DNA of 6,679 nucleotides from an uncultured beta proteobacterium. GTDB taxonomy: Bacteria > Pseudomonadota > Gammaproteobacteria > Burkholderiales > Burkholderiaceae_C. The notes under the pieces were generated by a model, which made no database searches, was not told where the DNA came from, and saw only the letters and a program-made list of their open reading frames with translations. A program made the position numbers and the translations under genes. Below, one piece after another: positions 1 through 6,398 of the stretch. The DNA is taken from assembly GCA_903958915.1 (NCBI GenBank), contig CAJBVC010000738.1, forward strand, positions 1 through 6,679, written 5' to 3'. Numbering within the stretch: position 1 is the stretch's first letter; the number at the start of each line of letters is the position of its first letter.

Positions 1-1
1 A

Positions 2-262
2 ATTTTGCGGGTGTTTTTGCTGCAGGGTGCGGTGGTGGGTGTGCTGGGCTCGGTGCTCGGGCTGCTGCTGGCGGTGGCACTGATCTGGGCCTTTACCCAT
101 TTCGTCAAAGGCTCAGATGGATTGCCGCTGTTCAATATCACCTTGCCGTGGCGGGTGGCGCTCAACGTGGCGGTCATGGCGAGCGTCTGCGGTGTGCTGG
201 CAGCCATTGCGCCGGCGCGCCGGGCCGCCGCCATGGACCCGGCACAAGCCATCCGTTTGTAA
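2..262 (+). CDS. FtsX/LolC-LolE/MacB-like ABC transporter permease, 3' end only
   Basis: The gene runs in from the left edge; the frame is open from base 2 and only the last 86 codons are present. Two hydrophobic helices are visible: one runs from the phrase FLLQGAVVGVLG to about IWAF, the other covers VALNVAVMASVCGVLAAIAP. The protein ends in the typical FtsX-permease tail, APARRAAAMDPAQAIRL. In this family (FtsX-like, including LolC/LolE and MacB) the C-terminal helices form the inner-membrane part of an exporter that couples ATP hydrolysis to periplasmic substrate release. The ATPase gene follows after 22 nt on the same strand, so the two are almost certainly one operon. The TTG at base 5 should not be taken as the start. 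LolC/E versus another FtsX-like exporter cannot be decided from this fragment, and the substrate is unknown. Confidence 0.85.
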   Translation: MLRVFLLQGAVVGVLGSVLGLLLAVALIWAFTHFVKGSDGLPLFNITLPWRVALNVAVMASVCGVLAAIAPARRAAAMDPAQAIRL

Positions 263-284
263 GTACTTTGGACCGCTAACCCTT

Positions 285-1034
285 ATGCAGCAAGCGCAGG
301 CAGCTACACCTTTGATAGTGCTGCAAGACATCCACAAGAGCTACAACCTCGGTCTGCCCAGCCAGACGGAGGTGCTGCACGGCATCGACCTCACTCTGGC
401 ACACGGCGAGTTTGTGGCACTGATGGGGCCGTCCGGCTCGGGCAAAAGCACGCTGCTCAACATTCTCGGCTTGTTGGAGCCCATGTCGAAAGGCTCCTAC
501 TTGCTGCAAGGCGAGGAAATGCGCGGCCAAGACGATGCCGGGTTAACGCTGCGCCGGCGCCAGACCCTGGGCTTTGTGTTTCAGTTCCACCACCTGCTGC
601 CGGCGTTCACGGCCCTGGAAAACGTGACCCTGCCTGCCATGATGATCAACGGCCAGGTCAGCGCCCAACACTTGCGCCATGCGCGTGACCTGCTGGCCGA
701 TGTGGGGCTGGCCGGTGCAGAAAACAAACGCCCGGCCGAGCTCTCGGGCGGCATGCAGCAGCGCGTGGCGATTGCCCGCGCGGTCATGCTCGACCCGCCG
801 CTGGTATTGGCCGACGAGCCTACCGGCAACCTGGACCAGGCCGCCAGCAGCGAGGTGTTTGTGCTGTTGCGCCGCCTGCACGCCGAGCGCGGCATTACGT
901 TTCTGGTGGTCACGCACGATGCGCATCTGGCCGAGCGTTGCGACCGGCGGCTGGAGATGGTGGATGGGCGGCTGCACTCAGACTCGAACACCAGTGGCAG
1001 CTTACCCACAGTTTTGACCTCAGGAGCCCTCTAG
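285..1034 (+). CDS. ABC transporter ATP-binding protein, LolD/MacB type
   Basis: This 249-residue ATPase is a normal length for LolD-like proteins. All nucleotide-binding motifs are intact: Walker A GPSGSGKST (48-56), Q-loop Q100 in FVFQFHHLLP, signature LSGGMQQR (153-160), Walker B LVLADEP with catalytic E178, D-loop N182-L-D184, and H-loop H211 in VVTHD. It should bind the FtsX-like permease encoded just upstream and power lipoprotein release or small-molecule/peptide export at the inner membrane. I chose the ATG at 285 because it gives the family's usual N-terminus (short leader, then IVLQDIHKSY) and lies 22 nt after the permease stop. The frame stays open upstream to an ATG at 117, but that would overlap the permease gene. 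No strong Shine-Dalgarno sequence precedes 285, which fits translational coupling. Its last third is repeated, in decayed form, at 4255-4405. A lolD name is possible but not assigned, because many paralogs look alike. Confidence 0.93.
   Translation: MQQAQAATPLIVLQDIHKSYNLGLPSQTEVLHGIDLTLAHGEFVALMGPSGSGKSTLLNILGLLEPMSKGSYLLQGEEMRGQDDAGLTLRRRQTLGFVFQFHHLLPAFTALENVTLPAMMINGQVSAQHLRHARDLLADVGLAGAENKRPAELSGGMQQRVAIARAVMLDPPLVLADEPTGNLDQAASSEVFVLLRRLHAERGITFLVVTHDAHLAERCDRRLEMVDGRLHSDSNTSGSLPTVLTSGAL
836..986 (+). repeat. Direct repeat, copy 1: tail of the intact ABC ATPase gene
   Basis: This stretch, from just after the D-loop codons to close to the end of the ATPase gene, recurs in the same orientation at 4255-4405, a constant offset of 3419 bp with no gaps. 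Hand alignment gives 14 mismatches in 151 positions. Most mismatches cluster at 842-876, while 877-986 is almost identical. The offset preserves the codon frame. The two copies flank the secreted lyase-like gene. Confidence 0.88.
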
Positions 1035-1056
1035 CGCACATCCAGCCTGCGCATGC

Positions 1057-1088
1057 AGCTACAAAAATACTAGCGCTTGACTGGCAAC
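1057..1088 (+). repeat. Degenerate intergenic palindromic repeat, left of the lyase-like gene
   Basis: An AGCT-AC start is followed by an A-rich run and then CTAGCGCTTGACTGGCAA. This resembles the element at 4193-4231 (CTCGCGCTTG-CTGGGCGA in the matching part). Both recall a short palindromic repeat, AGCTGC...GCGCTTG...CAAGCGC, that I remember as frequent between genes of Comamonadaceae. The right arm is poorly preserved here. The identification rests on the partial match to the second copy and on memory, so it is tentative. Confidence 0.4.
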
Positions 1089-1178
1089 CTCTTGCACGCC
1101 TAGATCAGTGCAACGGCGCCACTTCCGCTGCTCTGAAGTGACAGTGCTGTGGCTGGGCCAATGCTGCCCCAACAAAAT

Positions 1179-1184
1179 GGGAGA
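1179..1184 (+). promoter_or_regulatory. Ribosome binding site for the lyase-like gene
   Basis: GGGAGA lies 6 nt before the ATG at 1191 and fixes that codon as the start. The same frame is open upstream to a GTG at 1149 and an ATG at 1161, but translation from either would put 10-14 polar residues before the signal peptide. Confidence 0.7.
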
Positions 1185-1190
1185 ACCTCT

Positions 1191-4145
1191 ATGAAAAGAC
1201 TGCTTTCTCTGTTGATGAGCTTGACTGCGTTGTTAGCCCATGCGCAGGAAGCAGGTCATCCGCGCTTGTGGTTGACCAACGCGGATCTGCCGCGTTTGCG
1301 CAGTTGGGCCATAGCCGCCAATCCGGTCTTCGAGCAGGGCCTCAAGCCTCTGGTGGCGCGCGCCAAGTCAGAAATGGACATTGGCGCAGTACCAGGGCGC
1401 GACTGCGGCAGCACCGAGTACGAGGCTTACCCCACTGAAATGTATGCGGAACTGTTTGCATTCATGTCTCTGGTGGACAACGATCCGGTCGCCCGTGCGG
1501 ACTATGCTAGTCGTGCCCGCAGCTTGCTGATGCACATCATCAACCTTGCCGCCTTGGGCCCCGCCAGCAACGACAACGTGGTCTGCGCCAGCAGCCAGTC
1601 CAGCGGCTACCCGCCGTTTCGAAGCCCCCGTTTCTTTACCGAAGATTCGAACCGCGCCCGCTACCACGGCGAAGCCTTTGCTTTGGTGGTTGACTGGATT
1701 TACCCGAGCTTGACCGCTGCGGACAAACAGACCATTCGCTCGGTCTTCTTGCGCTGGTCGCAGGAGATCGTGGAGCGAGGCTACCACCACCCCGAGCCGC
1801 AGGGGGTGGTCAGTGATCCTGCCCTGTTGGCCAACCGAAGCCAGGTGCGTTGGGCGGGCAACAATTACTTCACCGGCCACATGCGCAACCTTGGCCTGAT
1901 GGCGCTGTCCCTGGATGCAGCAGACGACAGCGGTAATCAATTGCGCAGCTACCTTGGCAATGCCACAGGGGCCTGGCTTTACTTGTTTGACCATCTGACA
2001 CGCACCGACAGCAAGGGTGGATTCTTGCCCGAGGGCTATGAGTACAGTCCGCAAACTGCCAGCTATGCCATTCAGTTCTTGCTGGCACTGCGCACAGCGG
2101 GGGTCAACACTTGCGGGCGGCATTGCCAGGTGGAGGGCAACCCGTTCTGGGACGACCTCCTTACCGGTTATTTTCACTCGTTAAGCCCGGCAACCCATAC
2201 CGATGCTGATGGCATTGCCGCCTACCAACCCGCGTGGTATGGCGATGCGCAGACCTATGCGACGACCGACCTGATCAGCCTACTCGGATCACTTGGCGTG
2301 CATGACACACTGGCTGGCAATACAAAGCGTTTGCAGGCGCTGCGCTGGGCACAAACCCATACGCCACCCGGCGGTGCCACACAGTTCTTGCGACGCATTT
2401 CCAGCAGCGACGAGTTTCGCAACTCCATCCTGTACTTCTTGCTGTACGAACCGGGTGCCGCGGACGCCGGCGACCCGCGCGGCCAGCTTGCACTGGAGCA
2501 TTTCGCCCCAGGCCTCAACCGACTGCTTTCGCGCACCGGCTGGGACGACATGGCCACTTGGTTCAACTACAGCTTGAGCTGGAGTCTGGTGGACCACCAG
2601 CAATCCAATGGCAACCATTTTGAGTGGTACCGCAAGGGCGAGTGGCTGACCAAGCAGCGCACCGGTTATGCCGACATCGCCGAGGGCATTGGCAGTTCGG
2701 AGTTCAGCAACACCTTAGCCATTGAGAACGACAAGCCCAACCGCGAAAGCTCCGACTGGCGCATTGACCTCTGGAAACGTGGTGCGCAGTGGAATCTGGT
2801 GGCCTCTGGTGACCCCGAGTTACTGGCACGCAGCAGCGCAACAGCGTTTTCCTACGTCGCGGGTGATGCGACCAAACTCTATAACAGTGAAAACGAAGCG
2901 TCTACCGATGTGCTGCACGCCAGCCGCTCCCTGGTCTGGCTGAAACCCGATGTGCTGCTTGTGTACGATCGCGCAAAAACCAAGTCGGCTGCTCGTTTCA
3001 AGCGCTGGTGGCTACAGTCTGCCAGTGCGCCCACGGTCAGCGGCAGTGCGGCTGTGATCACTACGGCACTCGGACAGCGATTGCAGATTAGCAGCTTGCT
3101 TCCCGCCGGTGCGATTCTGAATGCCGTCACCAGCACCGAAGAACACATTGAAAACACCGTAGCAGGCGGCGAGCCGATGAAGCTGCGCTTGCGGATCGAT
3201 GCTCCGGGTAACCCCGTTGAGACGCAATTTCTGCAAGTGTTGCATGCGGCCGATGCAAACGTTGCGATACCAACGCCACGCCTGATCCAAAGTGGCGATG
3301 CCGCCTGGCAGGGTGCCCAGATCGACACCACGGTGGTCATGTTCGCAAGGTCCGTGCTGCCCACGGTAGGCACGCTTTCCTATACGTTTACAGCACCCGT
3401 GGCCAGCCACATCATCACCGGGCTGACGCCCAACACAGCCTATTGCGCCAGTTTGACCGCCAACAGCCTCAGCCTCAGCCCCGGCTGCACCGAGTTGAGC
3501 GACAGCGGTGGCGTTTTCTTCGTGCCCGCACAAGGGGTCAGTCGCCCTGTGGAGATCCAATTCGTTCCGGGCTGGAATCTGGTCGGCAACAGCAACAGCG
3601 TAGCCATTGACGTGACCAGCGCGTTTGGCAATGCCAGTCAGTCCATCTCGGTGTGGAAGTGGCTCTCGGGTTTGCAAAAGTGGGCCTTTTACGCTCCTGA
3701 CCTCAGCGCCACCGACCTGGCCGCCTACGCTGCGAGCAAGGGTTTTGAGGTCCTGAAGACGGTCAACGGGGGCGAGGGTTTTTGGGTCAATGCCAAGACC
3801 GCCTTTGCAACCCAGTTGCCAGCCGCAGCGACCGTCACCAGCACGGCGTTCCAGGGCCTGGCGTCTGGATGGCACCTCCTGTCCGTTGGGAGCGCCCTCA
3901 CGCCAAGCCGCTTCAACACCGACCTGAGCGCTACACCTCCCGCGGCCGCAGTGGTGCCGCAGAACATGACCAGCCTGTGGTCCTGGGACGCCAGCCGGTC
4001 GAAGTGGATCTTCTATGCGCCAAGCCTGGAGGCACTCGGGGCCAATGCCCTGAGCGAGTACATTGCCGCCCAGGGTTACCTGGACTTTGCGGCCTCGGGC
4101 ACATCACTCGGGCCGGGTGTTGGGTTCTGGGTGAAAAGGCCTTGA
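1191..4145 (+). CDS. Secreted heparinase II/III-like (polysaccharide lyase-like) protein with twin C-terminal Trp-rich modules
   Basis: The product has 984 residues. Residues 1-18 (MKRLLSLLMSLTALLAHA) form a clear Sec signal peptide with an AHA cleavage site. HPRLWLTNADLPRLR (23-37) is the usual opening of heparinase II/III- and alginate lyase-like proteins, and the helical toroid continues to about 430. Candidate active-site elements are N224, N225 and H230 in NNYFTGH, and E281, Y283 and Y285 in LPEGYEYS. NHFEWYRKGEWL (475-486) opens the beta-sandwich half, as in heparinase II/III-type enzymes. A fibronectin III-like stretch, ITGLTPNTAY (742-751), follows, with C752 and C766 possibly bonded. 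Two related modules then fill about 788-872 and 888-984. By family, the body would cleave an acidic polysaccharide by beta-elimination in the periplasm or outside the cell; the substrate is unknown and catalysis is inferred. The gene stands alone, between two copies of an ABC gene tail. It could also be a non-catalytic homolog. Confidence 0.75.
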   Translation: MKRLLSLLMSLTALLAHAQEAGHPRLWLTNADLPRLRSWAIAANPVFEQGLKPLVARAKSEMDIGAVPGRDCGSTEYEAYPTEMYAELFAFMSLVDNDPVARADYASRARSLLMHIINLAALGPASNDNVVCASSQSSGYPPFRSPRFFTEDSNRARYHGEAFALVVDWIYPSLTAADKQTIRSVFLRWSQEIVERGYHHPEPQGVVSDPALLANRSQVRWAGNNYFTGHMRNLGLMALSLDAADDSGNQLRSYLGNATGAWLYLFDHLTRTDSKGGFLPEGYEYSPQTASYAIQFLLALRTAGVNTCGRHCQVEGNPFWDDLLTGYFHSLSPATHTDADGIAAYQPAWYGDAQTYATTDLISLLGSLGVHDTLAGNTKRLQALRWAQTHTPPGGATQFLRRISSSDEFRNSILYFLLYEPGAADAGDPRGQLALEHFAPGLNRLLSRTGWDDMATWFNYSLSWSLVDHQQSNGNHFEWYRKGEWLTKQRTGYADIAEGIGSSEFSNTLAIENDKPNRESSDWRIDLWKRGAQWNLVASGDPELLARSSATAFSYVAGDATKLYNSENEASTDVLHASRSLVWLKPDVLLVYDRAKTKSAARFKRWWLQSASAPTVSGSAAVITTALGQRLQISSLLPAGAILNAVTSTEEHIENTVAGGEPMKLRLRIDAPGNPVETQFLQVLHAADANVAIPTPRLIQSGDAAWQGAQIDTTVVMFARSVLPTVGTLSYTFTAPVASHIITGLTPNTAYCASLTANSLSLSPGCTELSDSGGVFFVPAQGVSRPVEIQFVPGWNLVGNSNSVAIDVTSAFGNASQSISVWKWLSGLQKWAFYAPDLSATDLAAYAASKGFEVLKTVNGGEGFWVNAKTAFATQLPAAATVTSTAFQGLASGWHLLSVGSALTPSRFNTDLSATPPAAAVVPQNMTSLWSWDASRSKWIFYAPSLEALGANALSEYIAAQGYLDFAASGTSLGPGVGFWVKRP
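3561..4142 (+). other. Two tandem Trp-rich modules at the C-terminus of the lyase-like protein
   Basis: Each module follows the same plan: GW(N/H)L(V/L), then a W-x-W pair, then KW-(A/I)-FYAP, then an alanine-rich helix ending in YAASKGF or YIAAQGY, then G-x-GFWV. In module 1 the landmarks are W795, W822/W824, W831 and W865. In module 2 they are W894, W930/W932, W939 and W980. The last module ends the protein. I recall similar modules at the ends of secreted proteins of betaproteobacteria, but I know no established function. Surface attachment or glycan binding would fit the spaced tryptophans; this is inference. Confidence 0.7.
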
Positions 4146-4154
4146 CGACAAGCC

Positions 4155-4175
4155 GGGTCTTTCGCGCAAAGACCC
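4155..4175 (+). terminator. Hairpin after the lyase-like gene, possible terminator without a U-tract
   Basis: Nine nucleotides after the stop codon, GGGTCTTT (4155-4162) pairs perfectly with AAAGACCC (4168-4175) around a 5-nt CGCGC loop. No run of T follows on the plus strand, so classical intrinsic termination is doubtful. It may act as an mRNA 3'-end stabiliser or work together with Rho. Confidence 0.45.
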
Positions 4176-4192
4176 AGACGCTACGAAAGTCA

Positions 4193-4231
4193 TAGCTGCT
4201 CGCGCTTGCTGGGCGAGCGCAGAGTGCCAAT
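4193..4231 (+). repeat. Intergenic palindromic repeat, right of the lyase-like gene
   Basis: GCGCTTGC (4202-4209) pairs with GCGAGCGC (4213-4220) through 8 bp, including one G-T pair, across a 3-nt loop. The arms are preceded by TAGCTGCT and followed by AGAGTGCCAAT. This is the shape and wording of the short palindromic element I recall between genes of Comamonadaceae. A weaker relative lies at 1057-1088. Its function is unknown; such elements can act as transcript ends or REP-like repeats. Confidence 0.5.
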
Positions 4232-4243
4232 CATGTCGCTGGA

Positions 4244-4450
4244 ATGGGTGCCGGCCAGGCTGCCAGCAGTGATGTGTCTTTGTCGTTGCACCGCCTGCAC
4301 GCCGAGCGCGGCATCATGTTTCTGGTGGTCACGCACGATGCGCATCTGGCCGAGCGCTGCGACCGGCGGCTGGAGCTGGTGGATGGGCGACTGCACTCAG
4401 ATTCGGGCAACAGCGGCAACTCCTTAGCGGTTCTCCCCTCCAACGCTTGA
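4244..4450 (+). pseudogene. Truncated second copy of the ABC ATPase gene tail
   Basis: The frame ATG 4244 to TGA 4448-4450 encodes 68 residues. From the fifth residue (Q) to near the end it matches residues 185-234 of the intact ATPase, including the H-loop phrase FLVVTHDAHLAERCDRR. Walker A, Q-loop, signature and Walker B are all missing, so it cannot be an ATPase. Homology starts abruptly right after the D-loop codons at about 4255. It fades after 4405, although the end (SGNSLAVLPSNA) still resembles the intact tail (SGSLPTVLTSGAL) in length and style. Against copy 1 there are about six silent and seven amino-acid-changing codon differences, crowded at the left end. Both the silent changes and the clustering argue against a very recent duplication. 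No ribosome binding site is evident, and it is probably not translated into anything useful. Confidence 0.85.
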
Positions 4451-4562
4451 TGGCATCAGGTGCTCTGGGTACATCAGCCAGTACGGTGACGGTCTCCTTG
4501 CGTCCCGAATTGGGATCTGGCGGCGCATAAGTCAAAGACGCCGGGAAACCCAAAAACCGCGA

Positions 4563-6398
4563 TCAGTGGCTGTGCGGCAAGCGTTGCAAGAACCGCAGGG
4601 TCATCGTGCAACCTTCGCCCGGTTGCGACGCCGCCGTCAGGTCACCTCCCAGTACGGCGACGGCCAAATGGTGCGACACCGACAAACCCAGACCGGACCC
4701 GCCCTGGCCCAGCCGCGTAGTGAAGAACGGGTCGAAGATGTGTCGGAGAGTGTGCTCTGACATGCCGGCTCCGTCATCCTTCACGGTGATGACGACACTG
4801 TCGCCGTCCTTCCTGACCTGAATGTCGATATGTCCTGCATCCCGTTCGCCAAACCCGTGCAGTACCGCGTTTTGCACAAAATTCGTAAGGATCTGCTCGA
4901 CAGGGCCGGGGTAGGTGTCGCAGGTAAGGTCTTCGACAACATCCTGGGTGAACAGCACGCCGCGACCCCGCACCAGGGGTTGCGAGGTCACCAGCACATC
5001 GGCCACCAGGTTTGCCACATTGAACTCCCGCCGACGTTGTGAACTGCGATCAACCGCTACCTGCTTGAAACTGGCAATCAGATCTGCCGCACGCCGCGCG
5101 TTGCGCTCGATGAGATCTGCCATTTCACTTACATTGGAAAGGTAGTGCGACAGGTCGGACTTGCGCATTGCTCCGGACTGAGATTTCTGGTCAAACTCCT
5201 TGGAAACATCTTTCAGCGTGCTGGCCATCGTCAACGTATTGCCGATGGGTGTGTTGAGTTCATGCGAAATACCGGCCACCATGGCGCCTAAAGAGGCCAA
5301 TTTTTCAGCATGCACGAGTTCCTCTTGTGCGGCCTTCAGAGCCTGCACGGTTTGGGACAGCTCGGCAGTCCGTTGGGCAACACGTTCCTCCAGACTCTCG
5401 GTTAGTGCACGTTGCGCGGCCTCGGCGGCCAGGCGGTCGGTTTGATCCACCAACGTGGTGACCAGACGCACTCCATCGATGAACTCAACGGGCGATACAT
5501 ACAGCAGGAAGTGGCGTTCCCCGCTGACGGTGTGCAGGGTGGTTGGAAAACCCGCCACAAACTCCCCTACCGCCAACCGTGCGCGCACCTGTGCACGATG
5601 TTCGTCATTGCGCCAGATGCCCAATTCACTGGCGTTGCGACCCTGAACTTCGCTGGCCGCGATGCCGAACAGCGCCACCCAGGCATGGTTAACCTCCAGC
5701 GTGGCTCCATCGTTATCCACCAACGATCCGGGCAACGGGTTAGCCCTGAACAAGGCACGGAAACGCTCGTCAGACTGTTTGATCGACTGCACCTGTCGCT
5801 GGAAGCTTTTCACCGCAGCGCGCGTGATCACCATGGCCAGGAAGGTGGAGACCACCAAAATAATCAGGTAAGTTTCCAGCGGTCTGTCGGCAGCGTTGGG
5901 GTTGGAAATCCCCAACCGCTGGGCCAGAACTTGTGCCGAAAGCACGACGGCACTGGCAACCGCGATGCCGGCTGCGTGCCGGCTACCGAGTAGCCAGCCG
6001 GCCATCACGCACAAAGTAGGCAACGCAAACAATGCTGGCGTTTTGATGCCGGCAACAAAAAAGGGCAGTGCAAGAGTATTGATGGTCAGTCCCCACAAAA
6101 GAACCTCCACTGCCCTGCGCACACGTTTTCGTCGCAACTGCCAGGCCGAAACGATGGCAACCACTGCGATAAACGGAGAACCGATTACATTCCACGACCA
6201 TCCGATGACAACAACAGCCTGCGCCATTAGTACCACCGACGCCGCGCCGATGATGATCAGCAGGGTCAGCAACACCTTTGCGGTGGCATCCCCGAGCGGC
6301 AGATCCTCGTCCGGTGCAGTGGGTGCCGTGTTGGCGGGTCGCGGGGATATGGAGGGATCGATCATTTTCAGAGGATTGCGCAGAACTCTCCCTGCCAT
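4563..6398 (-). CDS. Membrane-bound PAS-domain sensor histidine kinase
   Basis: This 611-residue protein senses a signal and autophosphorylates on histidine. A polar N-terminus (1-38) is followed by about five or six membrane helices (roughly 41-66, 70-87, 97-118, 120-137, 141-160, 176-196). Then come a PAS domain (about 208-320, FRALFRANPLPGSLVDNDG onward) and a coiled coil (321-365). The dimerisation/H-box helix has phospho-acceptor H379 in ISHELNTPIGN. The ATPase domain shows an N-box around N506/N510, G1 D541-x-G543-x-G545, F-box FDPFF (555-559) and G2 GQGGSGLGLS (564-573). All catalytic motifs are intact. The receiver domain is absent and no response regulator gene lies in the window, so its partner and stimulus are unknown. 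The start is uncertain: ATG 6398 gives 611 residues, while the in-frame ATG at 6365 (MIDPSISPR) would remove 11. Neither has a good Shine-Dalgarno sequence. It converges with the lyase-like gene and the ATPase relic. Confidence 0.93.
   Translation of the reverse strand: MAGRVLRNPLKMIDPSISPRPANTAPTAPDEDLPLGDATAKVLLTLLIIIGAASVVLMAQAVVVIGWSWNVIGSPFIAVVAIVSAWQLRRKRVRRAVEVLLWGLTINTLALPFFVAGIKTPALFALPTLCVMAGWLLGSRHAAGIAVASAVVLSAQVLAQRLGISNPNAADRPLETYLIILVVSTFLAMVITRAAVKSFQRQVQSIKQSDERFRALFRANPLPGSLVDNDGATLEVNHAWVALFGIAASEVQGRNASELGIWRNDEHRAQVRARLAVGEFVAGFPTTLHTVSGERHFLLYVSPVEFIDGVRLVTTLVDQTDRLAAEAAQRALTESLEERVAQRTAELSQTVQALKAAQEELVHAEKLASLGAMVAGISHELNTPIGNTLTMASTLKDVSKEFDQKSQSGAMRKSDLSHYLSNVSEMADLIERNARRAADLIASFKQVAVDRSSQRRREFNVANLVADVLVTSQPLVRGRGVLFTQDVVEDLTCDTYPGPVEQILTNFVQNAVLHGFGERDAGHIDIQVRKDGDSVVITVKDDGAGMSEHTLRHIFDPFFTTRLGQGGSGLGLSVSHHLAVAVLGGDLTAASQPGEGCTMTLRFLQRLPHSH

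Noticed and set aside
1077..1106. Possible sigma-70 promoter for the lyase-like gene: TTGACT, 18-nt spacer, TAGATC
   Set aside because: The -35 matches five of six bases but the -10 only three, and the -35 falls inside the putative palindromic repeat. This is too weak to list as a feature.
1368..2177. Minus-strand open frame of 269 codons inside the lyase-like gene
   Set aside because: It is the antisense shadow of a GC-rich gene. The plus-strand frame has a signal peptide and family motifs, while this one shows no recognisable domain.
3012..3875. Minus-strand open frame of 287 codons over the C-terminal part of the lyase-like gene
   Set aside because: It lies opposite the twin Trp modules, whose conservation shows that the plus strand is the coding one. 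The composition is that of a shadow frame.
4329..4553. Minus-strand frame over the ABC relic and the gap before the kinase gene
   Set aside because: The part at 4451-4553 reads smoothly but I recognise nothing in it, and the rest is antisense to the ABC relic. It may be debris of another gene, but this cannot be supported.
5412..5993. Plus-strand 193-codon frame inside the kinase gene
   Set aside because: It is antisense to the PAS and membrane region of the kinase, whose motifs are clear on the minus strand.
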